64,000 nt of DNA from Mycolicibacter hiberniae (GCF_010729485.1 NZ_AP022609.1:3534001-3598000), one strand, 5' to 3'; counted from the stretch's first letter, positions 28,131 through 37,003 are shown. Notes: generated from the letters alone by a model not told the origin. Translations and numbers: made by a program.

Positions 28131-28934
28131 TCAGGTCCCCGTTCCGAACTTCACGCCGATGGTGGTCAGCACCACGTTCACGGCGAACAACGCAAGCACG
28201 CACAGCACGACGGTCTCGTTCACGGCGGTGCCCAGGCCTTTGGATCCGCCTCGGACGGTAAGACCTCGATAGCAACCGACTAAGCCGGCGATGAGTCCGA
28301 ACACACTCGCCTTCACCGTCGAGATGATCACCTCGGGCAACCCGGTCAGCAGAGTCAACGTCGACAGGTAGGCGCCGCCGGACACGTTCTGCAGATAGAC
28401 ACCGAACAGGAAGCCGCCGGCCAGGCCGATCACGATCACCAGCGCGTTGAGCAGCAGGGCCACCACGGTCGCGGCGATCACCCTGGGGACCACCAGGCGA
28501 TGGATGGGGTCGATACCGAGGACCTCCATCGCGTCGATCTCCTCGCGAATGGTCCGGGCCCCCAGGTCGGCGCAGATCGCGGTAGACCCGGCGCCGGCAA
28601 CCACCAGCACGGTGACCAGCGGCCCCAACTGGGTGACGGCCGCGATACCTGCGCCGGCACCGGACACATCTGCGGCACCGAACTGCGCCAACAAGATATT
28701 GAGCGTGAAGACCAGCAGCACGGTCAGCGGGATGGCGACCGCGATGGTCGGGATGATGGCGACGCTGGTGATGAACCAGCCCTGTTGCAGCGTCTCGCGC
28801 CACTGGAAGGGCCGGACGAACAGGGCCCGGGCAGTCAGGGCACACATCCGGAAGAAACCGCCGACCATGATCAGCGGCGGCAGCACTCGATCCCGGAGGA
28901 AGTCGGCGACACGGGGACGCGCTGGAGCGGTCAC
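28131..28934 (-). CDS. yrbE1A: YrbE1A, permease subunit of Mce1 transporter
   Basis: A 267-residue MlaE-family permease with an N-terminal amphipathic segment (TARALFVRPFQWRETLQQGW), about five membrane helices and the signature loop REEIDAMEVLGIDPIHRLVVPR. The C-terminal CYRGLTVRGGSKGLGTAVNETVV is typical of YrbEA. The start is a GTG preceded by GAGGGGG. It opens the core mce1 gene run, 255 bp after fadD5, so it may have its own promoter in that gap as well as read-through from fadD5. Confidence 0.96.
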   Translation of the reverse strand: MTAPARPRVADFLRDRVLPPLIMVGGFFRMCALTARALFVRPFQWRETLQQGWFITSVAIIPTIAVAIPLTVLLVFTLNILLAQFGAADVSGAGAGIAAVTQLGPLVTVLVVAGAGSTAICADLGARTIREEIDAMEVLGIDPIHRLVVPRVIAATVVALLLNALVIVIGLAGGFLFGVYLQNVSGGAYLSTLTLLTGLPEVIISTVKASVFGLIAGLVGCYRGLTVRGGSKGLGTAVNETVVLCVLALFAVNVVLTTIGVKFGTGT

Positions 28935-29189
28935 ACCACCCCCCTCACCAAAGATCCCGCCGCACGACTCAGCAACAAACCGCGTCGCACAGTGTCTTCT
29001 CCCGTCCGTCGATCAGCGAGACCGGCGTCACCTTTTCGGCCCCAAGTGCCTTTGGCGACCATCGGACCATACCTGATGGCTCCGTGAGAGGAACATTGAA
29101 CGGGCGGAACCTACGCGCGTTTCCTACCGGGCAGTAACGCCCTGCCACCTCACTGATCGCCATAGTGAAAGCCCGTGCACCTATTCGGT
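28935..29189 (-). promoter_or_regulatory. fadD5-yrbE1A gap with a small dyad
   Basis: This 255-bp non-coding stretch lies between fadD5 and yrbE1A. GGGC-AGTAAC-GCCC at 29129-29142 forms a short hairpin, too weak to call a terminator. The gap could carry an internal mce1 promoter; no -10/-35 pair is assigned. Confidence 0.4.
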
Positions 29190-30803
29190 TCAGCGGCCCG
29201 AACCGAACTGTGTTCGCAGTTCGGTTTTGAGCACCTTGCCCGCCGGGTTGCGGGGCAGGGCCACCACGATCTCCAGTGCCTTGGGGTGCTTGTAGCGCGC
29301 CAAGCGCTCGGTCATGAACACCTCGAGCTCGGCTAGGGTCAGCCCCTCGCGGGACAATGCAGCGACCGCCACCGGCACCTCGCCCCACCGTTCGTCCGGG
29401 CGGCCGATGACGGCCACCTCGACGATGTCCGGGTGATCGGCCAGCACGTTCTCCACTTCGGCGCAGTACACGTTCTCGCCGCCGGAGATGATCATGTCCT
29501 TCTTGCGGTCGACCACCCAGACGTAGCCTTCCTCGTCCATGCGGACCAGGTCTCCGGAGTGGAACCAGCCGCCGGCGAAGGCCTCTGCGGTGGCCTGCGG
29601 GTTGTTCCAATAGCCGCTCATCAGGGTGGGCGCCCGGTACACGATCTCGCCGACTTCACCGATGGGCACGTCGTTCATCTGCTCGTCGACAACGCGGGCG
29701 CTGACCGTCGGGATCACGGTGCCGACCGAACCGAGCTTTCTGATGGCGTCCTCGCCCAGCAGGATGCAGGTCACCGGCGACATCTCGGTCTGCCCGAAGG
29801 CCGCCAGGATCTTGGTGCCCGGGAAGGTCTCCGCCATCTGCCGCAGCAGGGCATCCGAGGCCGGCGCCGCGCCCCACGACATGGTTCGCAGACAGATGTC
29901 TCGCGGGTTGGCCTGCTGCTCGGCGCAGACCGCCTGCCACTGGGCCGGCACCAGGAAGATCCCGGTCACCCGCTCGGCGGCCAGCACGTCGAGCAGTTGG
30001 CCGGCGTCGAACGCCCCGAGCGGGTTGATGACGGTCGGGATGCCCAGCCACATGCCGGGCAGCAGGTTGCCCACCCCGGCGATGTGGAAGAACGGCACCC
30101 CGATGAACGCCACGTCGCCGGTGCCGGTCCCGGAGGTGTGCAGCGCCGTCATCGTCTGGCCCAGCAGGTTGGTGTGGGTGAGCACCGCGCCCTTGGGCAG
30201 GCCGGTGGTCCCCGAGGTGTAGATGATCAGGGCCGGGGAGTCGTTGGGGATGTCGACCGGCGCGTGCGGTTCGCCGGTCTCGTCGATGAGGTCTTCGTAA
30301 CCGATCAGACCCGCATCGATGTCACTGGGAGCACCGGCCACCACCACGGTCTCCAGCAGCTCGGTCAGCTCGCGCACGCCGGTGGCGACCGGCACCAGCG
30401 CCGGTTCGGTGATCAACACCCTGGCTTCGCAGTCGCTGACCAGGTAGGCGATCTCCGGCGGGGTGAGCCGGAAGTTCACCGGGACCGCGATTCCGCCGAG
30501 CATGTTGGCGGCCAGCACCGACTCGACGAACTCGGTGCGGTTGAGCATCAGGATCATCACCCGATCGCCGGCGCGGACCCCGCGACGGCTCAGAGCGTCG
30601 GCCAGCGCCGCGACCCGGTCCCGCAACTGGGCCCAGGTGGTGGTCTGGCCGAGGAAGCGCAGCGCCGTCGCGTTCGGCTGCATCAGCGCGTGCCGGTCCA
30701 ACTGGTTGACCCAGTTCTGTCGACGAGCACGGTACGGCTGCTCGGCGGGATCGACGGTTGCGTGGCTCAATTCGGATCTCCCGCTTCGTGTTGACGACGA
30801 CAC
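29190..30803 (-). CDS. fadD5: FadD5, fatty-acid-CoA ligase
   Basis: A 537-residue acyl-activating enzyme that forms acyl-CoA from fatty acid, ATP and CoA. The AMP-binding motif YTSGTTGLPKG is near residue 205. Other motifs follow: FGQTEMSP, GYWNNPQATAEAF, the GWFHSGDLVRMDEEGYVWVVDRKKD hinge block and the C-terminal RNPAGKVLKTELR with its catalytic Lys. The start region PYRARRQNWVNQLDRHALMQP and the linkage to mce1 identify FadD5. It is thought to activate fatty acids delivered by, or recycled through, Mce1. GTG 30803 is used; TTG at 30770 has a better ribosome-binding site (GGGAGA). Unlike in M. tuberculosis, no mce1R gene separates it from TB18.5. Confidence 0.95.
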   Translation of the reverse strand: MSSSTRSGRSELSHATVDPAEQPYRARRQNWVNQLDRHALMQPNATALRFLGQTTTWAQLRDRVAALADALSRRGVRAGDRVMILMLNRTEFVESVLAANMLGGIAVPVNFRLTPPEIAYLVSDCEARVLITEPALVPVATGVRELTELLETVVVAGAPSDIDAGLIGYEDLIDETGEPHAPVDIPNDSPALIIYTSGTTGLPKGAVLTHTNLLGQTMTALHTSGTGTGDVAFIGVPFFHIAGVGNLLPGMWLGIPTVINPLGAFDAGQLLDVLAAERVTGIFLVPAQWQAVCAEQQANPRDICLRTMSWGAAPASDALLRQMAETFPGTKILAAFGQTEMSPVTCILLGEDAIRKLGSVGTVIPTVSARVVDEQMNDVPIGEVGEIVYRAPTLMSGYWNNPQATAEAFAGGWFHSGDLVRMDEEGYVWVVDRKKDMIISGGENVYCAEVENVLADHPDIVEVAVIGRPDERWGEVPVAVAALSREGLTLAELEVFMTERLARYKHPKALEIVVALPRNPAGKVLKTELRTQFGSGR

Positions 30804-30820
30804 ACGGCTTCGCCGCTTAA

Positions 30821-31003
30821 TCGACGCTGAGGGTACGGCGCCGACCCGCTGCGCCCGGCTTCGCCGCGCTTGCGATCGACGCTGAGGGTACGGCGCCGAC
30901 CCGCTGCGCCCGGCTTCGCCGCGCTTGCGATCGACGCTGAGGGTACGGGTACGGCGCCGACCCGCTGCGCCCGGCTTCGCCGCGCTTGCGATCGACGCTG
31001 AGG
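30821..31003. repeat. Tandem repeat, three copies of 55/55/61 bp plus a partial copy
   Basis: Units begin with TCGACGCTGAGGGTACG at 30821, 30876 and 30931; a truncated fourth copy starts at 30992. The third unit is 6 bp longer because GGGTAC is doubled. Each contains a CGGC-TTC-GCCG hairpin (30856-30866 in the first). Part of the unit also occurs just upstream (30805-30820). It fills the space between fadD5 and the TB18.5 gene. No protein coding is inferred. Confidence 0.9.
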
Positions 31004-31444
31004 CTAGCCTGCCGCGAGTGCTTCGGCGCGCCGTTTGAGATTGTCGGCCAGATAGTCCAGGGCGTTGTTGAAGGCCTTCTTGAGCATCGGCTTGGGCACC
31101 GGCATCTCGGTCTCGACATTCATGTCGACGGTGAGCAACGTCGTGGGACCGATCTCGACCACGGAGAACAGCTGCTCCTGCTTGCTGAACAGGTCACCCT
31201 GCTGCAGGACGGTCTGGATTTGGGTCTCGCTGGGGTAGTACACGGCCTGGATGAAGGTTCCGTCGAAGCCGGAGTAGGACGCGTCCAGGCGCAGCTGGCT
31301 GGGCCGGCCGTCGTCGTAACGGGCCAGCACCCAAATCCCTTTGACCTCTTCGTTCCATTGTGGATACGCCTCGAAGTCGGCCACGATACCCATGATCGTG
31401 GCGGCGTCGGCGGCGACTTCAACGGTCTTGCTCACGAGCGGCAC
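31004..31444 (-). CDS. TB18.5 family SRPBCC protein (Rv0164-like)
   Basis: A 146-residue START/polyketide-cyclase-like protein. It opens with SKTVEVAADAATIMGIVADFEAYPQWNEEVKG, the helix-grip entry of the SRPBCC fold, and contains WVLARYDDGRPSQLRLD and LFSKQEQLFSVVE. Rv0164 (TB18.5), as I remember it, shares these segments. Such proteins bind hydrophobic ligands in a deep pocket; the ligand is unknown. GTG 31444 is used. In M. tuberculosis it lies just before mce1R and mce1, so the neighbourhood is conserved apart from the regulator. Confidence 0.92.
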   Translation of the reverse strand: MPLVSKTVEVAADAATIMGIVADFEAYPQWNEEVKGIWVLARYDDGRPSQLRLDASYSGFDGTFIQAVYYPSETQIQTVLQQGDLFSKQEQLFSVVEIGPTTLLTVDMNVETEMPVPKPMLKKAFNNALDYLADNLKRRAEALAAG

Positions 31445-31480
31445 CCGCCGAGCATAGCCACCGGCCGGACAACCGCCGAG

Positions 31481-31963
31481 CTAAACCTGGGCGGTGGTCA
31501 GCAGCGCGCGGATACCGTCGGGAATCGGCACGGGCCGCCGGGTGGTGCGGTCGACATAGACGTGGACCCAGTGCCCGAGCGCGGCAAGCGGCTCCCCCGC
31601 TGCGGTCTCGGCGCCGCGGTCGTCCGGGGCCCGGAACACCGCGAGCCGGTAGGTGACGCTGCTCCGCCCGAGCCGGGTCACGGCCAGCCCGACCGCCAGC
31701 CGGTCCGGGAAGGCGAGTTCGCCCAGAAAGCGGCAACCCGACTCGGCCACCACCCCCAGCTGCGGTGCGGCGACCGGATCGATGTCCACATGGGCGGCGA
31801 TCCAGCCGTTGATGGCGGTGTCGAACAGCTGGTAGTACACCGCGTTGTTGAGATGGCCGAACATGTCGTTGTCGGCCCAGCGGGTCAGCACCGGCCAGTG
31901 CACCGGGAAGTCCTGGCTGGTCAAGCCTTCCGGCGCGGGCGGGACCGCTGCGTCCGAACTCAT
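31481..31963 (-). CDS. Hotdog-fold acyl-CoA thioesterase (Rv0163-like)
   Basis: A 160-residue single-hotdog protein of the 4HBT family. The active-site strand and helix read WPVLTRWADNDMFGHLNNAVYYQLFDTAIN, with the Asp-x-x-x-His-x-x-Asn pattern of 4-hydroxybenzoyl-CoA and YbgC-type thioesterases. It probably hydrolyses an acyl-CoA. The ATG at 31963 is chosen because the reading frame upstream lies in the divergent dehydrogenase gene. Only 14 nt separate the two start codons, so promoters must overlap the coding starts. TB18.5 follows 36 nt after the stop. Confidence 0.88.
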   Translation of the reverse strand: MSSDAAVPPAPEGLTSQDFPVHWPVLTRWADNDMFGHLNNAVYYQLFDTAINGWIAAHVDIDPVAAPQLGVVAESGCRFLGELAFPDRLAVGLAVTRLGRSSVTYRLAVFRAPDDRGAETAAGEPLAALGHWVHVYVDRTTRRPVPIPDGIRALLTTAQV

Positions 31964-31977
31964 GGTTGTATTCCAGC

Positions 31978-33093
31978 ATGACCACGATCCGCGGGGCGGT
32001 GCTGGAGCGGATCGGGGCGCCGCGCCCGTATGCCGCCTCACGCCCGCTGACGGTGGCACAGGTGGAGCTGGACCCGCCCGGGCCGGGCGAACTGCTGGTG
32101 CGGATCGAGGCCGCCGGAGTCTGTCACTCCGATCTGTCGGTGGTCGACGGGAACCGGGTGCGACCGGTGCCGATGCTGCTCGGCCACGAGGCCGCCGGCA
32201 TCGTCGATGCGGTCGGTGCGGGAGTCACCGCGGTGCGAATCGGACAGCGGGTGGTACTGGCCTTCCTGCCCCGCTGCGGCGCCTGCCCGGCGTGCGCCAC
32301 CGACGGCATGGCGCCGTGTGAGCCCGGCAGCGCCGCCAACGGCGCGGGAACCCTGCTCGGCGGTGGGCTGCGCCTGCACCGCGGCGACCAGACCGTCTAT
32401 CACCACCTCGGGGTCTCCGGGTTCGCCACGCATGCGGTGGTCAACCAGGCGAGCGCGGTGCCGGTCCCCGACGACGTACCTCCGGCGGTGGCGGCCCTCC
32501 TGGGCTGCGCGGTGCTGACTGGTGGCGGTGCCGTGCTCAACGTGGGCCGTCCGGGCCCCGGTGAGACCGTCGTGGTGGTCGGGCTCGGCGGGGTGGGGAT
32601 GGCCGCGGTGCTGACCGCACTGGCCTACGACGAGGTGCAGGTGGTCGCCGTCGACCGGCTGCCGGACAAGCTGACGGCCGCGGCCGAGCTGGGCGCGCAC
32701 CGGACGTACACCCCCGAGCAGGCCCTCGCCGCCGGCGTGCGCGCCCCGGTGGTGATCGAGGCGGCGGGGCACCCCGCCGCGTTGGAGGCCGCGATCGGCC
32801 TGACCGCGCCCGGCGGGCGCACCATCACCGTCGGCCTGCCGGCTCCGGACGCCCGGATCAGCGTGTCGCCGCTGGGGCTGGTCGCCGAGGGCCGCTCGCT
32901 GATCGGCAGCTATCTGGGGTCAGCGGTTCCCGCGCGCGACATCCCCCGTTTCGTCCAAATGTGGCGGGCCGGCCGGCTTCCGGTGGAGCGCTTGGTGTCG
33001 TCCATCTTGCCCCTGGAGCGGATCAACGAGGCCATGGACGCACTCGCCGACGGCGTCGCTGTGCGGCAGATCATCACCTTCGGTCGGCCCTGA
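31978..33093 (+). CDS. Zinc-type alcohol dehydrogenase (AdhE1/Rv0162c-like)
   Basis: A 371-residue class III-like MDR alcohol dehydrogenase. Catalytic zinc ligands are Cys49 (GVCHSD), His70 with Glu71 (GHEAAG) and a Cys near 175 (LLGCAVLTGGGA). The structural zinc lobe has Cys100, 103, 106 and 114. The Rossmann motif is GLGGVG. It oxidises alcohols or reduces aldehydes with NAD, possibly with a mycothiol adduct. The position next to thioesterase and TB18.5 matches adhE1 (Rv0162c). Its last 20 nt overlap the convergent monooxygenase gene, marking the border of the accessory cluster. Confidence 0.92.
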   Translation: MTTIRGAVLERIGAPRPYAASRPLTVAQVELDPPGPGELLVRIEAAGVCHSDLSVVDGNRVRPVPMLLGHEAAGIVDAVGAGVTAVRIGQRVVLAFLPRCGACPACATDGMAPCEPGSAANGAGTLLGGGLRLHRGDQTVYHHLGVSGFATHAVVNQASAVPVPDDVPPAVAALLGCAVLTGGGAVLNVGRPGPGETVVVVGLGGVGMAAVLTALAYDEVQVVAVDRLPDKLTAAAELGAHRTYTPEQALAAGVRAPVVIEAAGHPAALEAAIGLTAPGGRTITVGLPAPDARISVSPLGLVAEGRSLIGSYLGSAVPARDIPRFVQMWRAGRLPVERLVSSILPLERINEAMDALADGVAVRQIITFGRP

Positions 33094-34576
33094 CCGCCGG
33101 TTCGAAGGTGAAGTCGGCGGGCCGGAACCTGCGGGTCATGGCCCAGAAGGCACCGGCGCTACGCGGCCACTGCGTCACCACGCGTCCGTTTGCCGCCCGA
33201 AAATAGTTGCTGCATCGGGAGGTCCACACCGTGTTGCGCATCCACCGGTCGACTTTGGCGATGAATTCCGTCAGCGCGGGGGGCCGCACGGCGACATAGG
33301 ACTTGCGGGTACGCCGCAGATGCTTGAACACCCGCACGATGTACCGCGCCTGGGCTTCCAGCACGAAGATCACGCTGTTGGACCCGACGTTGGTGTTGGG
33401 TCCGTAGAGCATGAAGAAGTTGGGGAAACCGGGCATCGCCATACCCAGATAGGCGCGCGGCCCGTCGCGCCAGGCCTGCTTGAGCGTGGTTCCCCCCTCA
33501 CCGGTCACCTCGATCTGACCCAGGTAGTCCGCGGCCGCGTACCCGGTGGCGCAGACCACCACGTCGACTTCGCATTCGGTGCCGTCCTCGGCGACCACCG
33601 ATCGGGCACGCAACGCTGCGGCCGGGCTGTTCACCACTTCGACGTTGGCGCGGGCCAGCGCCGGCAGGTACTCCGAGGAGAAGACCAGACGCTTGCAGCC
33701 CAACGGGTGATCGGGCGTGAGCTCCGCGCGCAGGCTCGCGTCGGAGATGTTGGTGTCCAGCAGTTTTCGCGCGACATCGGTCAGCTCCCGGGTCCTGTCG
33801 CTGCCGCTCTCGATCACCGAGATGTTCGCTTCGCTGCGCAGCCACAGCCGCAGCCGATACAGCCGCTTGGCCAAGGGGACGCGGGCGAATACCCAACGCT
33901 GCAGCGGCGTGTAGGGACGGTCGGGCTTGGGCAGGATCCAGGTGGGCGACCGCTGCAGCGAGTACACCTTCTCGGCAACCTCGGCCAGCTCCGGCAGCAG
34001 TTGCGCCGCAGTCGAACCGGTCCCCAGCACGGCGACCTTCGCCCCGGCGATCGGCACCGAATGGTCCCACCGCGCCGAGTGCATGACGGTGCCGGTGAAG
34101 GGCTGCTCTTCGAGCAGATCCGGCAGCACCGGCCGGGTGAACAGGCCGACCGCCGAGACCACCGCGTCGAACCGGTACTCGGCGCCGTCGCGGGCACCCA
34201 GGCACCACTGGCGCCGGTCTTCCTCCCAGCGGGCCGAACAGATCTCCGTGCGCAGCCGCAGGTGTTCGGTCAGCCCGTGCTCGGCGGCGCAACGCTCGAA
34301 GTAGGCGAGGATCTCCGGCTGCTGCGACCATTGCCGCGACCAATGGGCGTTCAGGTCGAAAGAGTAGGAGTACAGGTGCGACCTGACATCGCATGCCAAC
34401 CCCGGATAGGTGTTGATCCGCCAGGTTCCCCCGACCCCGTCCTCCCGGTCGAAAATGGTGAAGTCGAAAAAGCCCGCACGCCGCAACAGGATTCCCAATG
34501 CCAGGCCGCCCGGACCGGCGCCGATGACGCCGATCGACAGCCCCTTTCCGGGCAGCCTCACCGGATCTGCAGACAT
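33074..34576 (-). CDS. Baeyer-Villiger-type flavin monooxygenase
   Basis: A 500-residue class B flavoprotein monooxygenase that inserts oxygen next to a ketone using NADPH and FAD. FAD-binding GAGPGG is near residue 20 (IGVIGAGPGGLALG). The BVMO-type fingerprint F-x-G-x3-H-x3-W-D is present as FTGTVMHSARWDHS, followed by the NADPH motif VLGTGSTAAQ. The VVCATGYAA segment is the usual second flavin motif. It is last in a seven-gene minus-strand operon. ATG 34576 overlaps the SDR gene by 19 nt; GTG 34561 would give a 4-nt overlap instead. The ketone substrate is unknown, but a cyclic one is suggested by the lactonase gene in the same cluster. Confidence 0.9.
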   Translation of the reverse strand: MSADPVRLPGKGLSIGVIGAGPGGLALGILLRRAGFFDFTIFDREDGVGGTWRINTYPGLACDVRSHLYSYSFDLNAHWSRQWSQQPEILAYFERCAAEHGLTEHLRLRTEICSARWEEDRRQWCLGARDGAEYRFDAVVSAVGLFTRPVLPDLLEEQPFTGTVMHSARWDHSVPIAGAKVAVLGTGSTAAQLLPELAEVAEKVYSLQRSPTWILPKPDRPYTPLQRWVFARVPLAKRLYRLRLWLRSEANISVIESGSDRTRELTDVARKLLDTNISDASLRAELTPDHPLGCKRLVFSSEYLPALARANVEVVNSPAAALRARSVVAEDGTECEVDVVVCATGYAAADYLGQIEVTGEGGTTLKQAWRDGPRAYLGMAMPGFPNFFMLYGPNTNVGSNSVIFVLEAQARYIVRVFKHLRRTRKSYVAVRPPALTEFIAKVDRWMRNTVWTSRCSNYFRAANGRVVTQWPRSAGAFWAMTRRFRPADFTFEPAVRADRR

Positions 34577-35289
34577 TGGCCGCCGTCCACGATCAGTTCG
34601 GCCCCGGTGATGAACGACGCGGCCTGCGAGACCAGAAATGCCACCGCATCGGCCACCTCGCCGGGGCGGCCGATCCGGCCACTGGCCGCCACCGCGGCCA
34701 GTCGCTGTTGCGTGACGTCGTCGAGCATCGGGGTGGAGATCGGCCCGGGAAACACCGCGTTGACCCGGATTCCCGCCGGGGCCAGTTCGGCGGCGACGGT
34801 CTGGGTCAGCCCGCGCAGCGCCCATTTCGACGAACCATAGGCACTGTGCTGGGGGAACGGGCGGATCGCCCCGGTGCTGCAGGTGTTGACTATGGCGGCA
34901 CCTTCGCACTGCCGCAGCTGCCCCAGAACCGCTTGGATGCCCAGAAAGGGGCCGAGGCAGTTGACCCGCCAGGCCCTTTCGAAGTCCTCGGGGGTCTCGT
35001 CGGCGATCGGCGCCCGGTGCAGGGTCCCGGCGTTGTTGATCAGCGTCGTCAACGCGCCGAACCGGCGCACAGTGGCGGCCACGGCAGCGTCCCACTGCTC
35101 GGGGCAGGTCACGTCCAGCTCAATGCCGATCAGCGCGTCGTCGTTGCGCGCGGCGACGGCGGCATCGAGCTCGGCCCGGTTCACGTCGCACGCGGCCACC
35201 GCGAATCCTTCCGCCCGTAGCCGTTCTGCGATCGCCCAGCCCTGGCCGCGGGCCGCACCGGTGACCAGGGCCACGCGTGGTTGACTCAT
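34558..35289 (-). CDS. Short-chain dehydrogenase/reductase
   Basis: A 243-residue classical SDR. The cofactor motif is TGAARGQG (residues 9-16), then NNAG near 90, a catalytic Ser in NTCSTGAIR and the Tyr-Lys pair in SAYGSSKWAL. The C-terminus follows the FabG pattern (RIGRPGEVADAVAFLVSQAASFITG). An Asp-poor position after strand two (ACDVNRAE) suggests NAD preference. It probably oxidises or reduces a hydroxyl or keto intermediate of the cluster pathway. ATG 35289 overlaps the stop of the aldolase gene (ATGA). Confidence 0.92.
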   Translation of the reverse strand: MSQPRVALVTGAARGQGWAIAERLRAEGFAVAACDVNRAELDAAVAARNDDALIGIELDVTCPEQWDAAVAATVRRFGALTTLINNAGTLHRAPIADETPEDFERAWRVNCLGPFLGIQAVLGQLRQCEGAAIVNTCSTGAIRPFPQHSAYGSSKWALRGLTQTVAAELAPAGIRVNAVFPGPISTPMLDDVTQQRLAAVAASGRIGRPGEVADAVAFLVSQAASFITGAELIVDGGQCLQIR

Positions 35290-36035
35290 CGGCCCCTCGC
35301 CTCGTCGAGGTGGTCGGCGGCTCCGCGCCGCAGTGCCTGCGACTCCGCGGCCAGCGTGATCATCTGGTATCCCAGGCCGGCCAGCGCCGCACCAGCGGTG
35401 CCCGAGCCGGCGTGAATCGCCGCTGTCACGCCCGCCTCGGATGCGGCGCGCTGAATCCGGGCCATCGCTGTCAGCATGCCGGGATCCGTGGTGGCCCGGC
35501 CGACGTCGACCCCCATCGAGATGGCCAGGTCGGCGGGCCCGACGTAGACACCGGCCAGTCCGGGGACCGCGCAGATCCGCTCCAGGTCGGCCAATGCCGC
35601 TGCGGTCTCGATCATGGCGAACACGTCCGCGCGCGCCTCCAGGGCACCCAGGTCGCGGCCCAATGCGGCCCGCAGGGGCCCGAAGCTGCGGTTGCCCGCC
35701 GGCGGATAGCGGGTCGCGGCGACCGCGGCCGCTGCCTGTTCGGCCGTCTCGATGAGCGCCACGATGACTGCGTCGGCTCCGGCGTCGAGCACCCGGCCGA
35801 TGGGGGCCGGATCGGCGTTGGGCACCCGGACCGCCGTCGCGATCGGCAGGTGCTCGGTGTACCGCAGCATCGAGGCGATCCGGGCGTCGTCGAGGTAGCT
35901 GTGCTGGGCGTCGAAGCCCACGTAGTCGTATCCGGCGCGGGCGAACTCCTCGGGCCCCAACACCGTTGGACCGGTGATCCAGCCGCCCCAGAGCGGTGCC
36001 CGCTGCGCCAGCGCGTCGCCCAACGCCGACATCAT
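35286..36035 (-). CDS. HpcH/HpaI family aldolase
   Basis: A 249-residue class II aldolase of the 2-oxo-acid HpcH/HpaI/citE group. The N-terminus reads LWGGWITGPTVLGPEEFARAG, followed by the catalytic His region GFDAQHSYLDD, Arg in TAVRVPNAD, metal ligand Glu in FAMIETAAALADLE and Asp in VYVGPADLAISMG. Family members split 4-hydroxy-2-oxo acids or acyl-CoA-like substrates to pyruvate plus an aldehyde. In this cluster it may cleave a ring-opened product. ATG 36035 overlaps the preceding stop (ATGA); the longer in-frame ORF to 36110 overlaps the dehydrogenase gene and is rejected. Confidence 0.9.
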   Translation of the reverse strand: MMSALGDALAQRAPLWGGWITGPTVLGPEEFARAGYDYVGFDAQHSYLDDARIASMLRYTEHLPIATAVRVPNADPAPIGRVLDAGADAVIVALIETAEQAAAAVAATRYPPAGNRSFGPLRAALGRDLGALEARADVFAMIETAAALADLERICAVPGLAGVYVGPADLAISMGVDVGRATTDPGMLTAMARIQRAASEAGVTAAIHAGSGTAGAALAGLGYQMITLAAESQALRRGAADHLDEARGR

Positions 36036-37000
36036 GCGACCATCGCAATCTTGACGCGGCCTGGAACCGGTCGTGCCGCCAGCTCGAAGGCGTCCTGCGC
36101 TTGGTGGCAACCGAAGACATGGGTGACGTAGTCGCCCAGCAGTTCGGGATGGTCGGCGGCGAAGCGGGCTGCGGCCGACAGCATCCGCCGACGGTCGTGG
36201 GTGATCCCGGAGATCAACGTCAGATTGTTGCGCAGCATGGCGCGCATGTTGATCGGATAACTGTCGTCGTCGGGGACTCCGAAGTAGAACACCGTCCCGC
36301 CGGGTGCGGCGGCCTCGATGGCGTGGCCCAGGGTGGCGACCTGGTGGCCCACCGCCTCGATCACGATCTCCGGCCGGTCGGCGGGGTCCAGGTGGCGCAG
36401 CCAGCGGTCGCTGGTCGCCTGGACGACGGAGTCGACGCCGAACGCGGCGGCCACATCGCGGCGGTCGACCGGGTCCACCCCGGTGACCCGACGTGCGCCG
36501 GCGGCTTTGGCCACGACGCTGAACAGCAGGCCGATCGAGCCCTGACCGATCACCGCGACGTGGCGCCCGGCGAGGTCGGGCAGCTGTTCGACGGCGTAGA
36601 GCACACAGGCCAGCGGCTGCAGACCCACCGCGCGGGCGGGATCCAGTGCTGGGTCATAGCCCAGCAGCCCGTCGCCGTCACTGACCACCCGCTCCATCAG
36701 GCCGTCGAAGCCCGACGCCCAGCCGACGACGCGGTCTCCGGGCCGATGCTGTGGATGCCGGCTGACGATGACGTCGCCGACGATCTCGTGGATCGGGAAG
36801 CCGAGCTTCTCGGCGGCGCCGGCACCGTCGTCACCGGGCAGCCTGCCCTGTGCGCCGCGAAAGGCCGGCAGGTCGCTGCCGCACACTCCGGCAGCGACGA
36901 ACCGCAGCAGCACCTGGCCCGGGCCGATCTGTTGTTCGGCGGGTTCGGCAACCTCGACCCGCTCGAACTGATACGGCGCGATCAACCGGTGTGCCCACAT
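36032..37000 (-). CDS. MDR-family dehydrogenase without structural-zinc lobe
   Basis: A 322-residue medium-chain dehydrogenase. The catalytic zinc motif is GVCGSDLP near residue 40 and a second ligand region reads GFPIHEIVGDV, so His/Glu are present. The usual four-Cys structural lobe is absent, as in some polyol- and threonine-dehydrogenase relatives. The Rossmann motif is VIGQGSIG. It should convert an alcohol to a ketone or aldehyde with NAD(P). Start ATG 37000 is 3 nt after the P450 stop, so it is cotranslated with its neighbours. It is a good candidate for making the ketone used by the Baeyer-Villiger enzyme. Confidence 0.88.
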   Translation of the reverse strand: MWAHRLIAPYQFERVEVAEPAEQQIGPGQVLLRFVAAGVCGSDLPAFRGAQGRLPGDDGAGAAEKLGFPIHEIVGDVIVSRHPQHRPGDRVVGWASGFDGLMERVVSDGDGLLGYDPALDPARAVGLQPLACVLYAVEQLPDLAGRHVAVIGQGSIGLLFSVVAKAAGARRVTGVDPVDRRDVAAAFGVDSVVQATSDRWLRHLDPADRPEIVIEAVGHQVATLGHAIEAAAPGGTVFYFGVPDDDSYPINMRAMLRNNLTLISGITHDRRRMLSAAARFAADHPELLGDYVTHVFGCHQAQDAFELAARPVPGRVKIAMVA

Positions 37001-37003
37001 GTC

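Noticed and set aside
30821..31003. CRISPR array
   Set aside because: The units abut directly with no unique spacers, and no cas genes are present.
34577..35095. N-terminal extension fusing the BVMO frame through the SDR gene
   Set aside because: The added residues are Arg/Pro-rich and lie in another frame of the SDR gene; the flavin motif starts right after 34576.
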